In this document: positions 1 through 10,200 of the stretch, one piece after another
How positions within the stretch are numbered: the stretch's first letter is position 1
How the letters are laid out: the number at the start of each line of letters is the position of its first letter
IMG/VR virus record: IMGVR_UViG_3300029263_001080
Coordinates: 1-48,506 of that record
Length of the DNA: 48,506 nt
Direction: 5' to 3' (one strand)
From: a virus
The notes under the pieces: model-generated
What the model was told of the DNA's origin: nothing
What the model saw: the letters and a program-made list of their open reading frames with translations, nothing else
Databases searched by the model: none
Program-made: the position numbers and the translations under genes

Positions 1-2
1 AA

Positions 3-3000
3 TTTGAATTCCCCGAATTCCGTGGCGCATTCGCAAACAGAAGTGACATCGGTAATTTCTTTAGAAACTTCGGCAACCTGCTCCCAGCAGAGTTCCGAGG
101 TCAATCAGAACAATTCTTGGATTCTTTGGATGAAGATGATGAACTGCCAGCAAACCCAAGCCTTTGTGCTTCACCGGAGCAAATAGAAGAGTTTTGCTCT
201 TTGAGGTCACAGATTCTTGATGGAAGAGCATCACCAGAACAGATTGCTCAACTATGTCGCCCCGGAGCAGAATTTGGAGACATTGCTGACATTATCCAGC
301 AAGGAATCCCCAACACACTCTTAGACGCATTACCGCCGATTGTTTCAGATCCTGGCTGTAGTAATGGGCTGTTCCCTTATGAGACGGAAGAACAGGTCGC
401 CGTTACAGCAAAAGCGCTAGGCGCTGGAATGGATCAATTGAAGGTTGCCTTCTCTTACGACATGCTTGGCAACGGACCCGGCGAGAGAAATTACGGCTTA
501 ATGAATATGGTTCTATCCGACACACTCGGCAGACCCTACACAGCCCACCAGCGAAAGGTCTTCAACGATCCAGGCAAGCAGCAGTATGTTGATTTTCATG
601 TTTTTGGCGCAGTAGACTTCGCAGTCGAGGGCGACGCGGAAGATAGCGTTACTGACAATTACGCCGCACCATTTAGGCAAAAAGGCGCCTATCCGGTCTA
701 CATCGCGGAGTGGATGACAGAGCCGGGTAATGGTCAACTTACAACATCCCCTGCTATTAATAACAACATCGAGAGAGATCAAAGAACAGTCAAGTCGTTT
801 GAAGATCTAAAGATAAAGAAGCGCTCAACCCCACTTGAACTGCCTGATTACGGCTACAGAGTGAATTATGAAGTAGACTATGAGAACGAGCAGGTTACCT
901 TTGTCGAGAAGCAAAGGAAGGCAGATCCAGACATTAAGGTCGCCTTCAAGAGTAATGTAGATGAGGACGATTTCTTTGGCTATGGTCTAGAAATAGGTCT
1001 CTATGTCGCAGACCTTAATAACCAAAGAAACGTTCCTGCTGACAACGCAAGATTAAAGATAACAGAAAAATTTACTGTCAAGGGAGAGGGCTTTGACGAC
1101 TCAGAATTTGATCAAGTTACATATGAATTCTTGGCGAAAGATAACACGCTTGATGTAGTTTCAGGTGACACCTTAAACGAATATCCAAGATTCTTGCAAT
1201 CGCTAGACACGATTGGGGCTACATCCCCACCTATAGTGTTGATGTCAGAGATGATGGGAGTTTCTAACGCAGCAGCGACATCTTACTGGAACAGCACAAC
1301 AAAAGCACTCTACGACCAGATGCTCTCAACTATTATGTCTAAAGATAACAAAGCGTTCAACTACGGCGCCGAGTTCGATGACCTAAAGGAATCTGACGCA
1401 GACTATCTCTATCCGGGCGAAGATGTGCTCTACTCAGAACGAGAGATAGAAGACGAAGACGGCAGAAGAAGAAAAATAAACAACAAAGATGCTATCCTTG
1501 GTCAAAGCAGGGATCAGCTACGAAATGGCGATAAAGCCAGAGTCATCTATCTTGACCCTGCGAACTACGGTGGAACTTACTTAAACCCCCCTGTCTATGT
1601 CCGCCCCACAAAGAACACTGGCTGGATCGGTCTCGTAGACACTGTGTTCCCAGAACTCAGTCCCTGTAAACCACAGAGAACAGAGGTTATAGACTTTAGC
1701 GAAATAGAATCAGAGATGATGAAGTCTTATTCTGGATTGTCTGAAGATGAGAGACTATCGGGTGATCCCGATTGTGTAACGGAAGTCCCCTACAACAGAA
1801 TCCTAAGTCGCACAGGTAAAACCGGCATCCAATCAGTTATTAGCGCCGCTTGTAGGATTCATTCGGTTCTACACTTCATTAAGTCAATCGCTACATTCTC
1901 TAAGTTTAAGCCAGATTTTGATAACAACTTCAGCGATCTTTATGCATCGTTCATAGTAGAAGAGATGGAGAACGGATTCAAAGACGCCCAACAAAACGAG
2001 TTCTTCGAGTTGTTTAATCCTTTCAAAGATGAGGAGTTCTGGTATGCATTCTTGGAGCAGTCGGTTCAGACCTATGGAAGACTACTAGATGAGGGTGAGA
2101 TTATTGCTCCTCCCGAAGATGTTATCCAGGCTTTGATTAGGCTCAATAACATTCAAGAGCGCTACAACTACCCAGATCGCAAAGACTTGAGAGAAGCAAA
2201 GAAGAACGACGAAGTAACAATCTTTAAGACACTCAAGAACTACCGTAACGAAGACGCTCTGGGAATTGTCAAGGAAACCGAAGACATCGCCAAGATGGTT
2301 CTCAAAGAGTTCGTCAAGAAAGAACTATCAGAGGTTGCGAATTCTTTTGAAATCTCAATGAAAAGAAATGATTTTATTGATGATTCTTACGCGACCAACA
2401 TTTACTACTACATTCTCCACGGCGCCAGCGGCTTAACCGCTGGCAGCCAACTAAATTTGCTTGGAGAACTAAAAGAGGGTGTCGCTGATTCAAGCGAAGT
2501 GCTACAGAGAAACTACACCAATGGCGATGAGATGGCGCTTGAAGACGGCACCCCTTACATTGGCTACTACCACACAATGAGTGAAGGAGGGACTCAATCG
2601 TTTATGACCGGGGAGAGACACTCTGAGGATTCTCAAGACTTGACTTTGTTTGCTAAAAACATAATTGTTAAGGCAGGAAGTGAGGGAATAGGTGAAGTAG
2701 AAACAATTAGACCTAGAGGCTCACAGCCATTTGGCATTCGTGCTTACCTAAAAACGCCCACGGGAGATGTGGATCCCTTTAACATCCCGTCAGCAATAAC
2801 CTCACAAGAGGGGAATGTTTCTGATGTTTATCCCGGCACCCTATCGCTTGTTTACGCTGGACAAATGACAAGAGACGACGACATCGTTGCTCTCTCTGAA
2901 GAGGCTGCCGGTCGTCCAGTCGTCGGGCTTCAGGGCGAACTTGGGCTTCGTTATGGTCTTGAGTTCTACGCAAATGTTGGCGGCGGAATGAGGACGGTTA

Positions 3001-3632
3001 CAAAGGTGGAAATAGATGTTCTTGATCTGCCGTTATCCAAGTTACAGCCGCTTGAGCCGAGCAGCAAAGAAATGCTTTGCCTAATCAACAACTTGCTGGA
3101 TGATGACAAGTTTAAATTGTTTATGCGTTACTGCCTGCCTTCATCTAAGCTCTTGTCAACAATCGCCATCTACAATGATTTAGCCTTCTTACCGTCTATT
3201 GGCGAGAATGTTGTTCCCGGCGCAAGAAAGAATAGCAGACCCGATGAGAAGCCGGGTAGAAAAGCAGTGCCAAATGATGAGGGCACGTCGCTTGTGTTTG
3301 AGCCTACTGACCCTGGAAACCCCGGCTGGTATCCCAAGAAAGAGCGACGCGCCTTCACACCATTTGTTTTGACTTGGGATGAGTGGGATCAGACAACAAT
3401 GAGAAGAACTAACTCACAACTCAAGAAGATGTTCAAGGAGTTTTACAACTCCCGCGAGTTCGGCTCTACCGAAGAGGAAGACAGCGGGATTGTGGCGACA
3501 AACTTAAAGACTTTAAGGGAAAGGTTCAGGCTAGCCCCAGGCAAGAGAATCCTTCCTTGGTGGAAACGACGCTATTTGAGAAGCAATCCGTTCAACGCGG
3601 ACGAACAACTATGTGAAAATAACGACGAATAA
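3..3632 (+). CDS. Large virion-module protein, 5' end missing
   Basis: The frame is open from the first bases of the window without a start codon, so the gene begins upstream; about 1,209 residues are visible. I recognise no family. The protein is acidic, soluble-looking and without membrane segments. Near the visible start a short motif occurs twice (ASPEQIEEFC and ASPEQIAQLC, about 20 residues apart). The C-terminus is basic (WWKRRYLRS) before an acidic end. It lies directly upstream of the baseplate wedge genes 25 and 6, so a baseplate or tail-associated structural role is a positional inference. A TTG at 117 could serve as an internal start, but in-frame coding before it argues for truncation. 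A baseplate hub or wedge component is possible but not shown. Confidence 0.8.
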   Translation, partial: FEFPEFRGAFANRSDIGNFFRNFGNLLPAEFRGQSEQFLDSLDEDDELPANPSLCASPEQIEEFCSLRSQILDGRASPEQIAQLCRPGAEFGDIADIIQQGIPNTLLDALPPIVSDPGCSNGLFPYETEEQVAVTAKALGAGMDQLKVAFSYDMLGNGPGERNYGLMNMVLSDTLGRPYTAHQRKVFNDPGKQQYVDFHVFGAVDFAVEGDAEDSVTDNYAAPFRQKGAYPVYIAEWMTEPGNGQLTTSPAINNNIERDQRTVKSFEDLKIKKRSTPLELPDYGYRVNYEVDYENEQVTFVEKQRKADPDIKVAFKSNVDEDDFFGYGLEIGLYVADLNNQRNVPADNARLKITEKFTVKGEGFDDSEFDQVTYEFLAKDNTLDVVSGDTLNEYPRFLQSLDTIGATSPPIVLMSEMMGVSNAAATSYWNSTTKALYDQMLSTIMSKDNKAFNYGAEFDDLKESDADYLYPGEDVLYSEREIEDEDGRRRKINNKDAILGQSRDQLRNGDKARVIYLDPANYGGTYLNPPVYVRPTKNTGWIGLVDTVFPELSPCKPQRTEVIDFSEIESEMMKSYSGLSEDERLSGDPDCVTEVPYNRILSRTGKTGIQSVISAACRIHSVLHFIKSIATFSKFKPDFDNNFSDLYASFIVEEMENGFKDAQQNEFFELFNPFKDEEFWYAFLEQSVQTYGRLLDEGEIIAPPEDVIQALIRLNNIQERYNYPDRKDLREAKKNDEVTIFKTLKNYRNEDALGIVKETEDIAKMVLKEFVKKELSEVANSFEISMKRNDFIDDSYATNIYYYILHGASGLTAGSQLNLLGELKEGVADSSEVLQRNYTNGDEMALEDGTPYIGYYHTMSEGGTQSFMTGERHSEDSQDLTLFAKNIIVKAGSEGIGEVETIRPRGSQPFGIRAYLKTPTGDVDPFNIPSAITSQEGNVSDVYPGTLSLVYAGQMTRDDDIVALSEEAAGRPVVGLQGELGLRYGLEFYANVGGGMRTVTKVEIDVLDLPLSKLQPLEPSSKEMLCLINNLLDDDKFKLFMRYCLPSSKLLSTIAIYNDLAFLPSIGENVVPGARKNSRPDEKPGRKAVPNDEGTSLVFEPTDPGNPGWYPKKERRAFTPFVLTWDEWDQTTMRRTNSQLKKMFKEFYNSREFGSTEEEDSGIVATNLKTLRERFRLAPGKRILPWWKRRYLRSNPFNADEQLCENNDE

Positions 3633-3663
3633 CTAAATAGTAATAGAAATTGGAGGGAAATAG

Positions 3664-4032
3664 GTGGCTTCATACGCAGTTAATTTACCGCTCACACAAG
3701 ATACAGCCGATGGTTACACAATGATCAAAAGGCTAAAGGCTCTTGTAAAGCAAAATATGAAAATGTTGATCTTGACCAACCCTGGCGAAAGAGTAATGGA
3801 ACCAGAATATGGTGTAGGAATAAAACAGTTCTTGTTCGAGAACTTTCAGTCTGATGTCTATGAGAGAATAGACAACAAAATAAGAGAGCAAGTAGCTCGT
3901 TATATGCCTGCTGTTCAAATTAGAAAGCTTCAGTTTGCCGGCTCCGATCCAGACACCAACACATTAGGGCTTTACTTGGAGTATTCTATCCCACAAATCG
4001 CAACAAGTGATTTGCTGGAAATCACTATTTAG
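3664..4032 (+). CDS. 25: Baseplate wedge protein, gp25-like
   Basis: This 122-residue protein has the size and pattern of the gp25/GPW family, which forms part of the wedge around the hub of contractile tails and initiates sheath assembly. It shows the family core: a 'LILTNPGERVMEPEYG' stretch at about residues 38-53 followed by 'GIKQFLFE', matching the conserved region (often misnamed lysozyme-like) of the family. It starts at GTG, with a GGAGG site about 8 bases upstream (near 3652). It is followed after 14 bp by gp6, as in T4-like baseplate clusters. Family assignment is strong; no enzymatic activity is implied. Confidence 0.92.
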   Translation: MASYAVNLPLTQDTADGYTMIKRLKALVKQNMKMLILTNPGERVMEPEYGVGIKQFLFENFQSDVYERIDNKIREQVARYMPAVQIRKLQFAGSDPDTNTLGLYLEYSIPQIATSDLLEITI

Positions 4033-4046
4033 TGTGAGGAACATTT

Positions 4047-5837
4047 ATGACTAATAAGAAGAAAGTAGCAATAAACTACACCAATCGTGATTATGAATCA
4101 ATTAGAGACGATCTAACGCAGATAGCAGAGCGTTTCTATCCAGACACCTTTCAAGATTTTAGTGAAGGTTCATTCGGCGCGATGATGCTTGATGCTGTCG
4201 CCTATGTTGGTGACCAACTTTCCTTTTATCTTGATTACAACATCAACGAAACATTCTTAGACACTGCCTACCAATACGGCAATGTGGTTCGTCAAGGGCG
4301 CATTCTTGGCTACAAGAACACTGGTAGGGCATCTACCTATGGAAAAGTTGCTATCTATGTGTTAGTCCCCGCCTCGTCTACAGGCTTGGGACCAGACACC
4401 TCCTACATTCCGACACTAAAGAGAGGCACGCGCTTTACTTCGCAGAACGGCTTGAGTTTTGTTCTGACCGAAAGCATTGACTTCACCGATCCAAAGAACC
4501 CGGTCGTGGCTGCGAGAACAGACACAACAACTGGCGCTCCAACCTATTATGCCATTAAGTCTTATGGTGATGTGGTGTCTGGCTTTTTTGGTGTAGAACA
4601 AGTTACTATAGGGGCGTTTCAAAGGTTCAACAGAATAAAGCTTTCAAATGCCAACATTTCAGAGATTGTCAGCGTTACAGATTCAGATGGAAACGAATAC
4701 TTTGAGGTTGATTACCTCGCACAAGACATCATCTACAAAGAACTCACAAACAAAAATTACAAGAGTGACAATGTTCCCTCTATCTTGAAGCCCTTGCTTG
4801 TAAGCAGGAAGTTCCAAACGGTTTACGAGCCTGAAGGTGTGTTTCTTCAATTTGGCTCTGGAGAAGACGGCGCTACGGATGTCGTGGCAGAGCCACAAAA
4901 TGTAGCGATGAACATCTTCGGCAAAACCTATGTCACAGACACTGCTTTTGATCCAAGCAGATTAACAAATAACAGAAGTTTCGGGATCGTCCCAGCCAAC
5001 ACTACCCTTACAATTGCTTTCCGCCAAACTAATCCGACCAACTCTAATGTTGGTGCCGGTGGGCTAAACCAAGTCTCTAGCGTGTTGATGGATTTTGAAG
5101 ATCTATCAACCCTTGCCTCAAGTGAAGTGTCTTTTGTTCGCAACTCTGTTGAGGTTTCCAACGAAGAACCTATTCTTGGAAATGTCTCAAACCCGACAAC
5201 TGCTGAAATTAAGCAGAGAATCTACGACACATTCCCGACACAGAACAGAGCAGTGACCCAAAAGGATTACGAAAGCCTGACTTACAGAATGCCGCGCAAG
5301 TTTGGTTCTATAAAGCGATGCTCAATCCAGAAGGATCCAGATTCACAGAAAAGAAACCTAAATGCCTATGTGATCTCAGAGAACACTCTTGGCAAACTTG
5401 TTGCGACAAACAGCACCATCAAGAAAAACCTCAAGGTCTGGCTAAACAACTACAGGATGATTAACGACACTATCGACATCCTCGATCCCTTCATCATTAA
5501 TTTTGGAATCAATTTCGTAGTCAAGCCGGATAGCTCTGCTAACAAGTTTGATGTTCTTGATAAATGTGTCGAGAGACTGGCAAACAAATACAGAGACCCG
5601 ATGTTCATTGGAGAAAGGCTTTCTATCTCCGAGATCTTCTCTGAGTTAAATAAAGTCAAGGGAGTCTTAGATGTGGTAAAAGTCAAAATTACCAACAAGA
5701 GCACCTCGAACTACTCCAGTGTAGTGTTCCCGGTTCAAGAAAACCTAGCACCAGACGGCGATTATCTCTTGACACCACAAAACGCAATTCTAGAACTTAA
5801 GTTTCCAGAAGTAGACATTAAAGGTAAGCTAAGATAA
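4047..5837 (+). CDS. 6: Baseplate wedge protein, gp6/J-like
   Basis: This 596-residue protein begins with 'INYTNRDYESIRDDL', then 'FPD..DFSEGSFGAMMLDAVAYVGDQLSFYLDYNINETFL', the hallmark N-terminal region of T4 gp6 and P2 J-type baseplate wedge proteins. The middle includes 'QRIYDTFPTQNRAVTQKDYESL' (about residues 390-411; written here in fragments of the motif TQKDYE), typical of the family. In the virion it would form the inner iris of the baseplate and transmit the contraction signal. It lies between gp25 and a DNRLRE-like protein, and its stop overlaps the next ATG (taATG). Length is close to that of T4 gp6. Confidence 0.92.
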   Translation: MTNKKKVAINYTNRDYESIRDDLTQIAERFYPDTFQDFSEGSFGAMMLDAVAYVGDQLSFYLDYNINETFLDTAYQYGNVVRQGRILGYKNTGRASTYGKVAIYVLVPASSTGLGPDTSYIPTLKRGTRFTSQNGLSFVLTESIDFTDPKNPVVAARTDTTTGAPTYYAIKSYGDVVSGFFGVEQVTIGAFQRFNRIKLSNANISEIVSVTDSDGNEYFEVDYLAQDIIYKELTNKNYKSDNVPSILKPLLVSRKFQTVYEPEGVFLQFGSGEDGATDVVAEPQNVAMNIFGKTYVTDTAFDPSRLTNNRSFGIVPANTTLTIAFRQTNPTNSNVGAGGLNQVSSVLMDFEDLSTLASSEVSFVRNSVEVSNEEPILGNVSNPTTAEIKQRIYDTFPTQNRAVTQKDYESLTYRMPRKFGSIKRCSIQKDPDSQKRNLNAYVISENTLGKLVATNSTIKKNLKVWLNNYRMINDTIDILDPFIINFGINFVVKPDSSANKFDVLDKCVERLANKYRDPMFIGERLSISEIFSELNKVKGVLDVVKVKITNKSTSNYSSVVFPVQENLAPDGDYLLTPQNAILELKFPEVDIKGKLR

Positions 5838-7255
5838 TGGCAATTAAAAGATACAAAGCAGATGCCGATAACACTATCGCCAATGCTTACAAATCAAATT
5901 TAAGAACTCGTGCTACTGGCTCAAATACAGGACAAGCGGACGTAAGCGAAGTTTATTCAATTTACGCCCGCCAATCAACATCTTCAGCAGAATTGTCAAG
6001 AATCTTAACACAATTTGACGTTTCATCTATTTCTCTTGACAGAGCCGCCGGTTTAATCCCAGCCAGCGGCAGTTTAAGTTTCTATTTACGCTTGTTCAAC
6101 GCAGAAACAAGCAAGACAGTCCCGAAAAACTTCATCATAGTTGCAGAAGCAATTTCTGCCCCTTGGACAGAGGGCGACGGTCTAGACTTGGAAAACTATA
6201 AAGATAGCGGAGTCTCTAATTGGATTTCTGCTTCCCAAGGTGTCGCTTGGTCAGCAGAGGGCGGCGATTACCATTCTACCCCCATCTACACTCAGCAATT
6301 TTCAACTGGCTTGGAGGATTTAGAATTAGAAATAACCAGCCTCGTAGAAGAGTGGCTCGCAGAGGTGAAACCAAATTATGGAATAGGTCTTAGACTTACC
6401 TCATCGCAAGAAACAGCCACGACCTCTTACTACACTAAAAGATTTTTCGCGAGAGGAACCCAATACTTTTTTAAAAAGCCGGTAATTGAGGCTCGCTGGA
6501 ATTCTTCTTTACAGGATGATAGAGGTGACTTCTATATGTCATCCTCTCTTGCCCCTGCCGCCGATAACCTTAACACATTATATCTTTACAACTATGTTCG
6601 CGGACAACTCACCAACATTCCAGCAATCGGAACTGGTGAAATCTATGTCGATCTTTACGAGACACTGGGCGCGACTGCTCTTACACAAGTTCCTGAGACC
6701 CCCGCGACTGGCGGCTATGTTTCCCCAGGTGTCTATTCTTGCTCTGTTGGGTTGACCGGCACTTATACTACTCTCCATGATGTCTGGCATTCAGCAAGCG
6801 TAGAATACTTTACAGGAACAATTTCTCCTAAGAGTTTTGGTGGCTCTGGCGCCTCAACCGGTAATAGTCGCCATGTGACAAGCATTAAAAATCTAAGAGA
6901 TAGGTATTTCTCCGAAGAAGAAGCTCGCTTCAATGTTTATGTGAGAGGCAAAAACTGGTCCCCAACTATTTACACAGTAGCGTCAAGCGAAATAGAAAAC
7001 ACTATTATTCCTAGCGCATCGTTTAGAGTTTATAGGGTTTTGGATGGACTTAATGTTATACCACACGGCACCGGATCAGACTTACAAACAATTCTCTCCT
7101 ACGATGTTTCAGGAAACTATTTCAATCTCGACATGTCGCTCCTCGAATCAGGATACGAATACGGCATCAAACTCGCATTCTATGATTCTCAGCGTCAGTC
7201 TTGGCTTGAACAAGATCAAAAGTTCCTATTCAGAGTAGAAGATTATGAGTATTAA
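5837..7255 (+). CDS. DNRLRE-like virion protein
   Basis: This 472-residue protein starts one base inside the stop of gp6. Residues 1-200 carry the pattern of DNRLRE-type beta-sandwich domains: an opening 'D.TIANAYKSNLRTRATGSN', then 'ILTQFDVSSIS', a SGSLSFYLRL strand and a 'PWTEGDG' loop. This fold occurs in surface and fibre proteins. The rest is beta-rich with many S, T and G. A tail-fibre, baseplate-periphery or head-to-tail structural role is inferred from position between gp6 and the giant LamG protein. It overlaps the next gene by 11 bp in another frame. The fold assignment is moderate and the exact role unknown. Confidence 0.7.
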   Translation: MAIKRYKADADNTIANAYKSNLRTRATGSNTGQADVSEVYSIYARQSTSSAELSRILTQFDVSSISLDRAAGLIPASGSLSFYLRLFNAETSKTVPKNFIIVAEAISAPWTEGDGLDLENYKDSGVSNWISASQGVAWSAEGGDYHSTPIYTQQFSTGLEDLELEITSLVEEWLAEVKPNYGIGLRLTSSQETATTSYYTKRFFARGTQYFFKKPVIEARWNSSLQDDRGDFYMSSSLAPAADNLNTLYLYNYVRGQLTNIPAIGTGEIYVDLYETLGATALTQVPETPATGGYVSPGVYSCSVGLTGTYTTLHDVWHSASVEYFTGTISPKSFGGSGASTGNSRHVTSIKNLRDRYFSEEEARFNVYVRGKNWSPTIYTVASSEIENTIIPSASFRVYRVLDGLNVIPHGTGSDLQTILSYDVSGNYFNLDMSLLESGYEYGIKLAFYDSQRQSWLEQDQKFLFRVEDYEY

Positions 7256-10200
7256 AGACCTATTCGGCAAATCAACCAGCTATGTTTCCCAGACGGATCA
7301 GAAAGACGCATTTTCTGACGCTGAGTCATCAAGAAATGTAAAACAGATTGTCGAGAAGCAAAACTCGTTTGAGCCACAGATAAATTATTCTGATCCTCAA
7401 ACATTCGCAAAATACGGATCAGCAGAAAGGTATTACGAATCTGCCATTGACCGTGTTTTAAACTTCTACCCCTACGACGGATCAGACGCAGAATACAACG
7501 AGTTCTATAATGGCTCTTTGGACATAGAGAAGTACATCTTCAACAACACTTACCCGCGCACCAACGGCTATGTGAACTTCGCCAGTTCCTCCATCTCTTT
7601 GAAGGGTGGCCCCCACACTATTTCTTCGACCACGACAAAGGGTCTGTTTAAAGACCCAGAATCTTCACAACGTGAGACAGCAAATATTTATGATGAAGAC
7701 ATTTACACAACTGCTGGTCTACCATCTGATTACGGAAAAGGAACGAGAGAATCAAACTTAAAATGCGACTTTTCCACAGGCGTCACTGTTGAGTTTTGGC
7801 TAAAAAGCGACGAATTGGCAGAGAACACTAAGCAGACCCTGTTTCACTTGACCAACTCAGTTGGTGCAAATGATTTAACTATTTATCTCTCGGGCACAGC
7901 AGGGTCGCCTTTTAGACTAAACTACAATTCAGGCGCACTGGGGAACACCGATGTTGTCTTAAACTCTTCTGCTACAACAACGTCAATTGCAGATTGGACA
8001 CACTTTGCTGTTTCACTTGTTGACTCCGGCACAGGGTTCTTGGCAAAAACATATATAAACGGCAGCCAAGATGATACAACTATAATCGCCGGCGCAGTTC
8101 CTGGGGCATACAGGCAGCCTGAAACCCTTGCTTACATTGCTTCCGGCTCTCACGACGAAGATCACTTATTTTTCTCTGGTTCTATGGACGAGTTCCGCTT
8201 TTGGAAAGTCGAGAGAACAGCACAAGACATTGGCAGAAACTGGTTTGGGCAGGTCAGAGGCGGCTCCAACAGTGACATTTCTAACACCACACTTGGTGTC
8301 TATTACAAATTTAACGAAGGTATAACAGGCGTCACAGCTACAGACAGCGTGGTTCTTGACTACTCTGGCCGGATCTCTAACGGAGTATTCAGTGGCTACA
8401 CCGCCACCTCAAGAAACACCGGATCTGCAATAGTCTCTGCTAGCGCGGCGACGAGTGAATATTTAGATCCAATTATCTATGCTGCTCATCCTGATGTTTC
8501 TTCTTTGAGGGCGAGTCTGATAAACACTGGCTCTATTTACGATTCAAACAACAATGCATCCATCGCAAGCATGATGCCTAGTTGGGTGATAGAAGAGCAC
8601 GAAGACACCGCTAACAAAAACTTCCCCTACTTAATGCACATTGTGGGAGCCTATTTTGATAAGATTCGCCTACAGATCGCAGCATTGCCAGACTTTAAAT
8701 CCCCGGTTTACACCAGTTCTTCTTTCAAGCCATTACCATTCGCAGAGCATTTGCCCGCGTCTCTTGGTTTAGAGACTCCGCAGATCTTTATTGATGCCAA
8801 TGTTTTAGAGAAATTCATAAACAGAAACGAGACACAAAACTATGAATTCGATCTAGATGAGACAAGAAACCTTATTTACCTAAATCTCTACAACAACCTA
8901 ACCTACCTCTTTAAGTCCAAGGGCACCCACAAAGCAATTAGAAATGTTCTTCGTGCCTTTAGCATTGATGACAAACTTGTAAGATTTAACACTTATGCCA
9001 ACAATTTTGTTTATGATCTTGAAAATAACTTAAGACAAACAACAGTTTATAATTCTTCGGTCAATTTCAATCACAAAAACAATATTGGCGCAGTAGTATA
9101 CTCAACCGCCTCTACCAATAACACACAATTAGGCTTTATATCATCCTCCAATGTTTCGAAGCACGAAGACCGATATGGCCTCACGATGGAAACTGATGTT
9201 ATATTTCCAAAGTTTATTCGCTCTAACGACTCTTTTGAAAGAAACTTCTTAACAGCGTCATTGTTCGGATTTCATTCTGCAAGTGACGCTGACCCCAATA
9301 CCATTGTGCACGATCCGAGCGTTTATGTTTTTGCCGAAAGAGAAGAAGCGTACAGCAAAAACATTAAATTTCGCCTGAGTTCTTCTCTACTCTCCAACAC
9401 TCTTACAAGTTCTAATTTCTTAGGAGTTTACACCGATCAACAATGGAACTTGTCTGTTCGTCTTCGTCCTGACACATTCGGGCTAACTGGCTCTGTCGAA
9501 GGAGCCACAACCTCTAATTACGTCATAGAATTCTCAGGGTTTAATCAACTTCTTGGAGAGATTAGAGAATCTTTTACAGTAACAGAAAGTGTGACCTCTG
9601 GAGATGCTCAGGAATTACTTCATTCGCCGAAAAGAATTTATGTAGGCGCTCAGAGAGAAGATGTAACTGGTTCCCTTGTTAATGAAACTGACGTTTTGAT
9701 TTCAGCAGTCCGATTCTGGAATAAAAATCTAGATGATGTGACCCTAAAACAGCACGCTTTTGACTTTGAGAATTACGGAATTAAAGATTCTGACAAACAC
9801 CTATCCCCACTTGATGCCGACAACGCCAAGACACTTAATTCAAACACCTTGGTTCTAAACTATGACTTCTCTGGAATAACCACATCTGATTCTTCTGGAG
9901 AGTTTGTGGTTACCGACATTAGCTCAGGCTCAGTCGAGAACAGGACAAAATTTGGAATACTTGGAGAGATCTCTAGCTATCTCTATCCAGCCAAGGGCGT
10001 CGGTTTCAGCGCATCATCAACAAAAGCCGTAATCAAGAAAGAGACCAATCTTCATCAGTTTATAAACCCAGAGCTTGTTATAGGTGACAACCTTGTTCAG
10101 GTCAGAGATGATGATGATAAACTATTCGACACGCTAGACACGATTCCAAACTATCACTATCTTCTTGAGAAGAGCATGTACAATGCGATCTCTGAAGAAA

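Noticed and set aside
4-186. 60-residue frame at the left edge starting TTG
   Set aside because: It overlaps, in another frame, the longer gene that is open from position 3 and has typical coding sequence; it is a shadow.
3664-4032. Lysozyme activity for the gp25-like protein
   Set aside because: The family is sometimes labelled lysozyme-like, but it is a structural baseplate wedge protein and no catalytic residues are evident.
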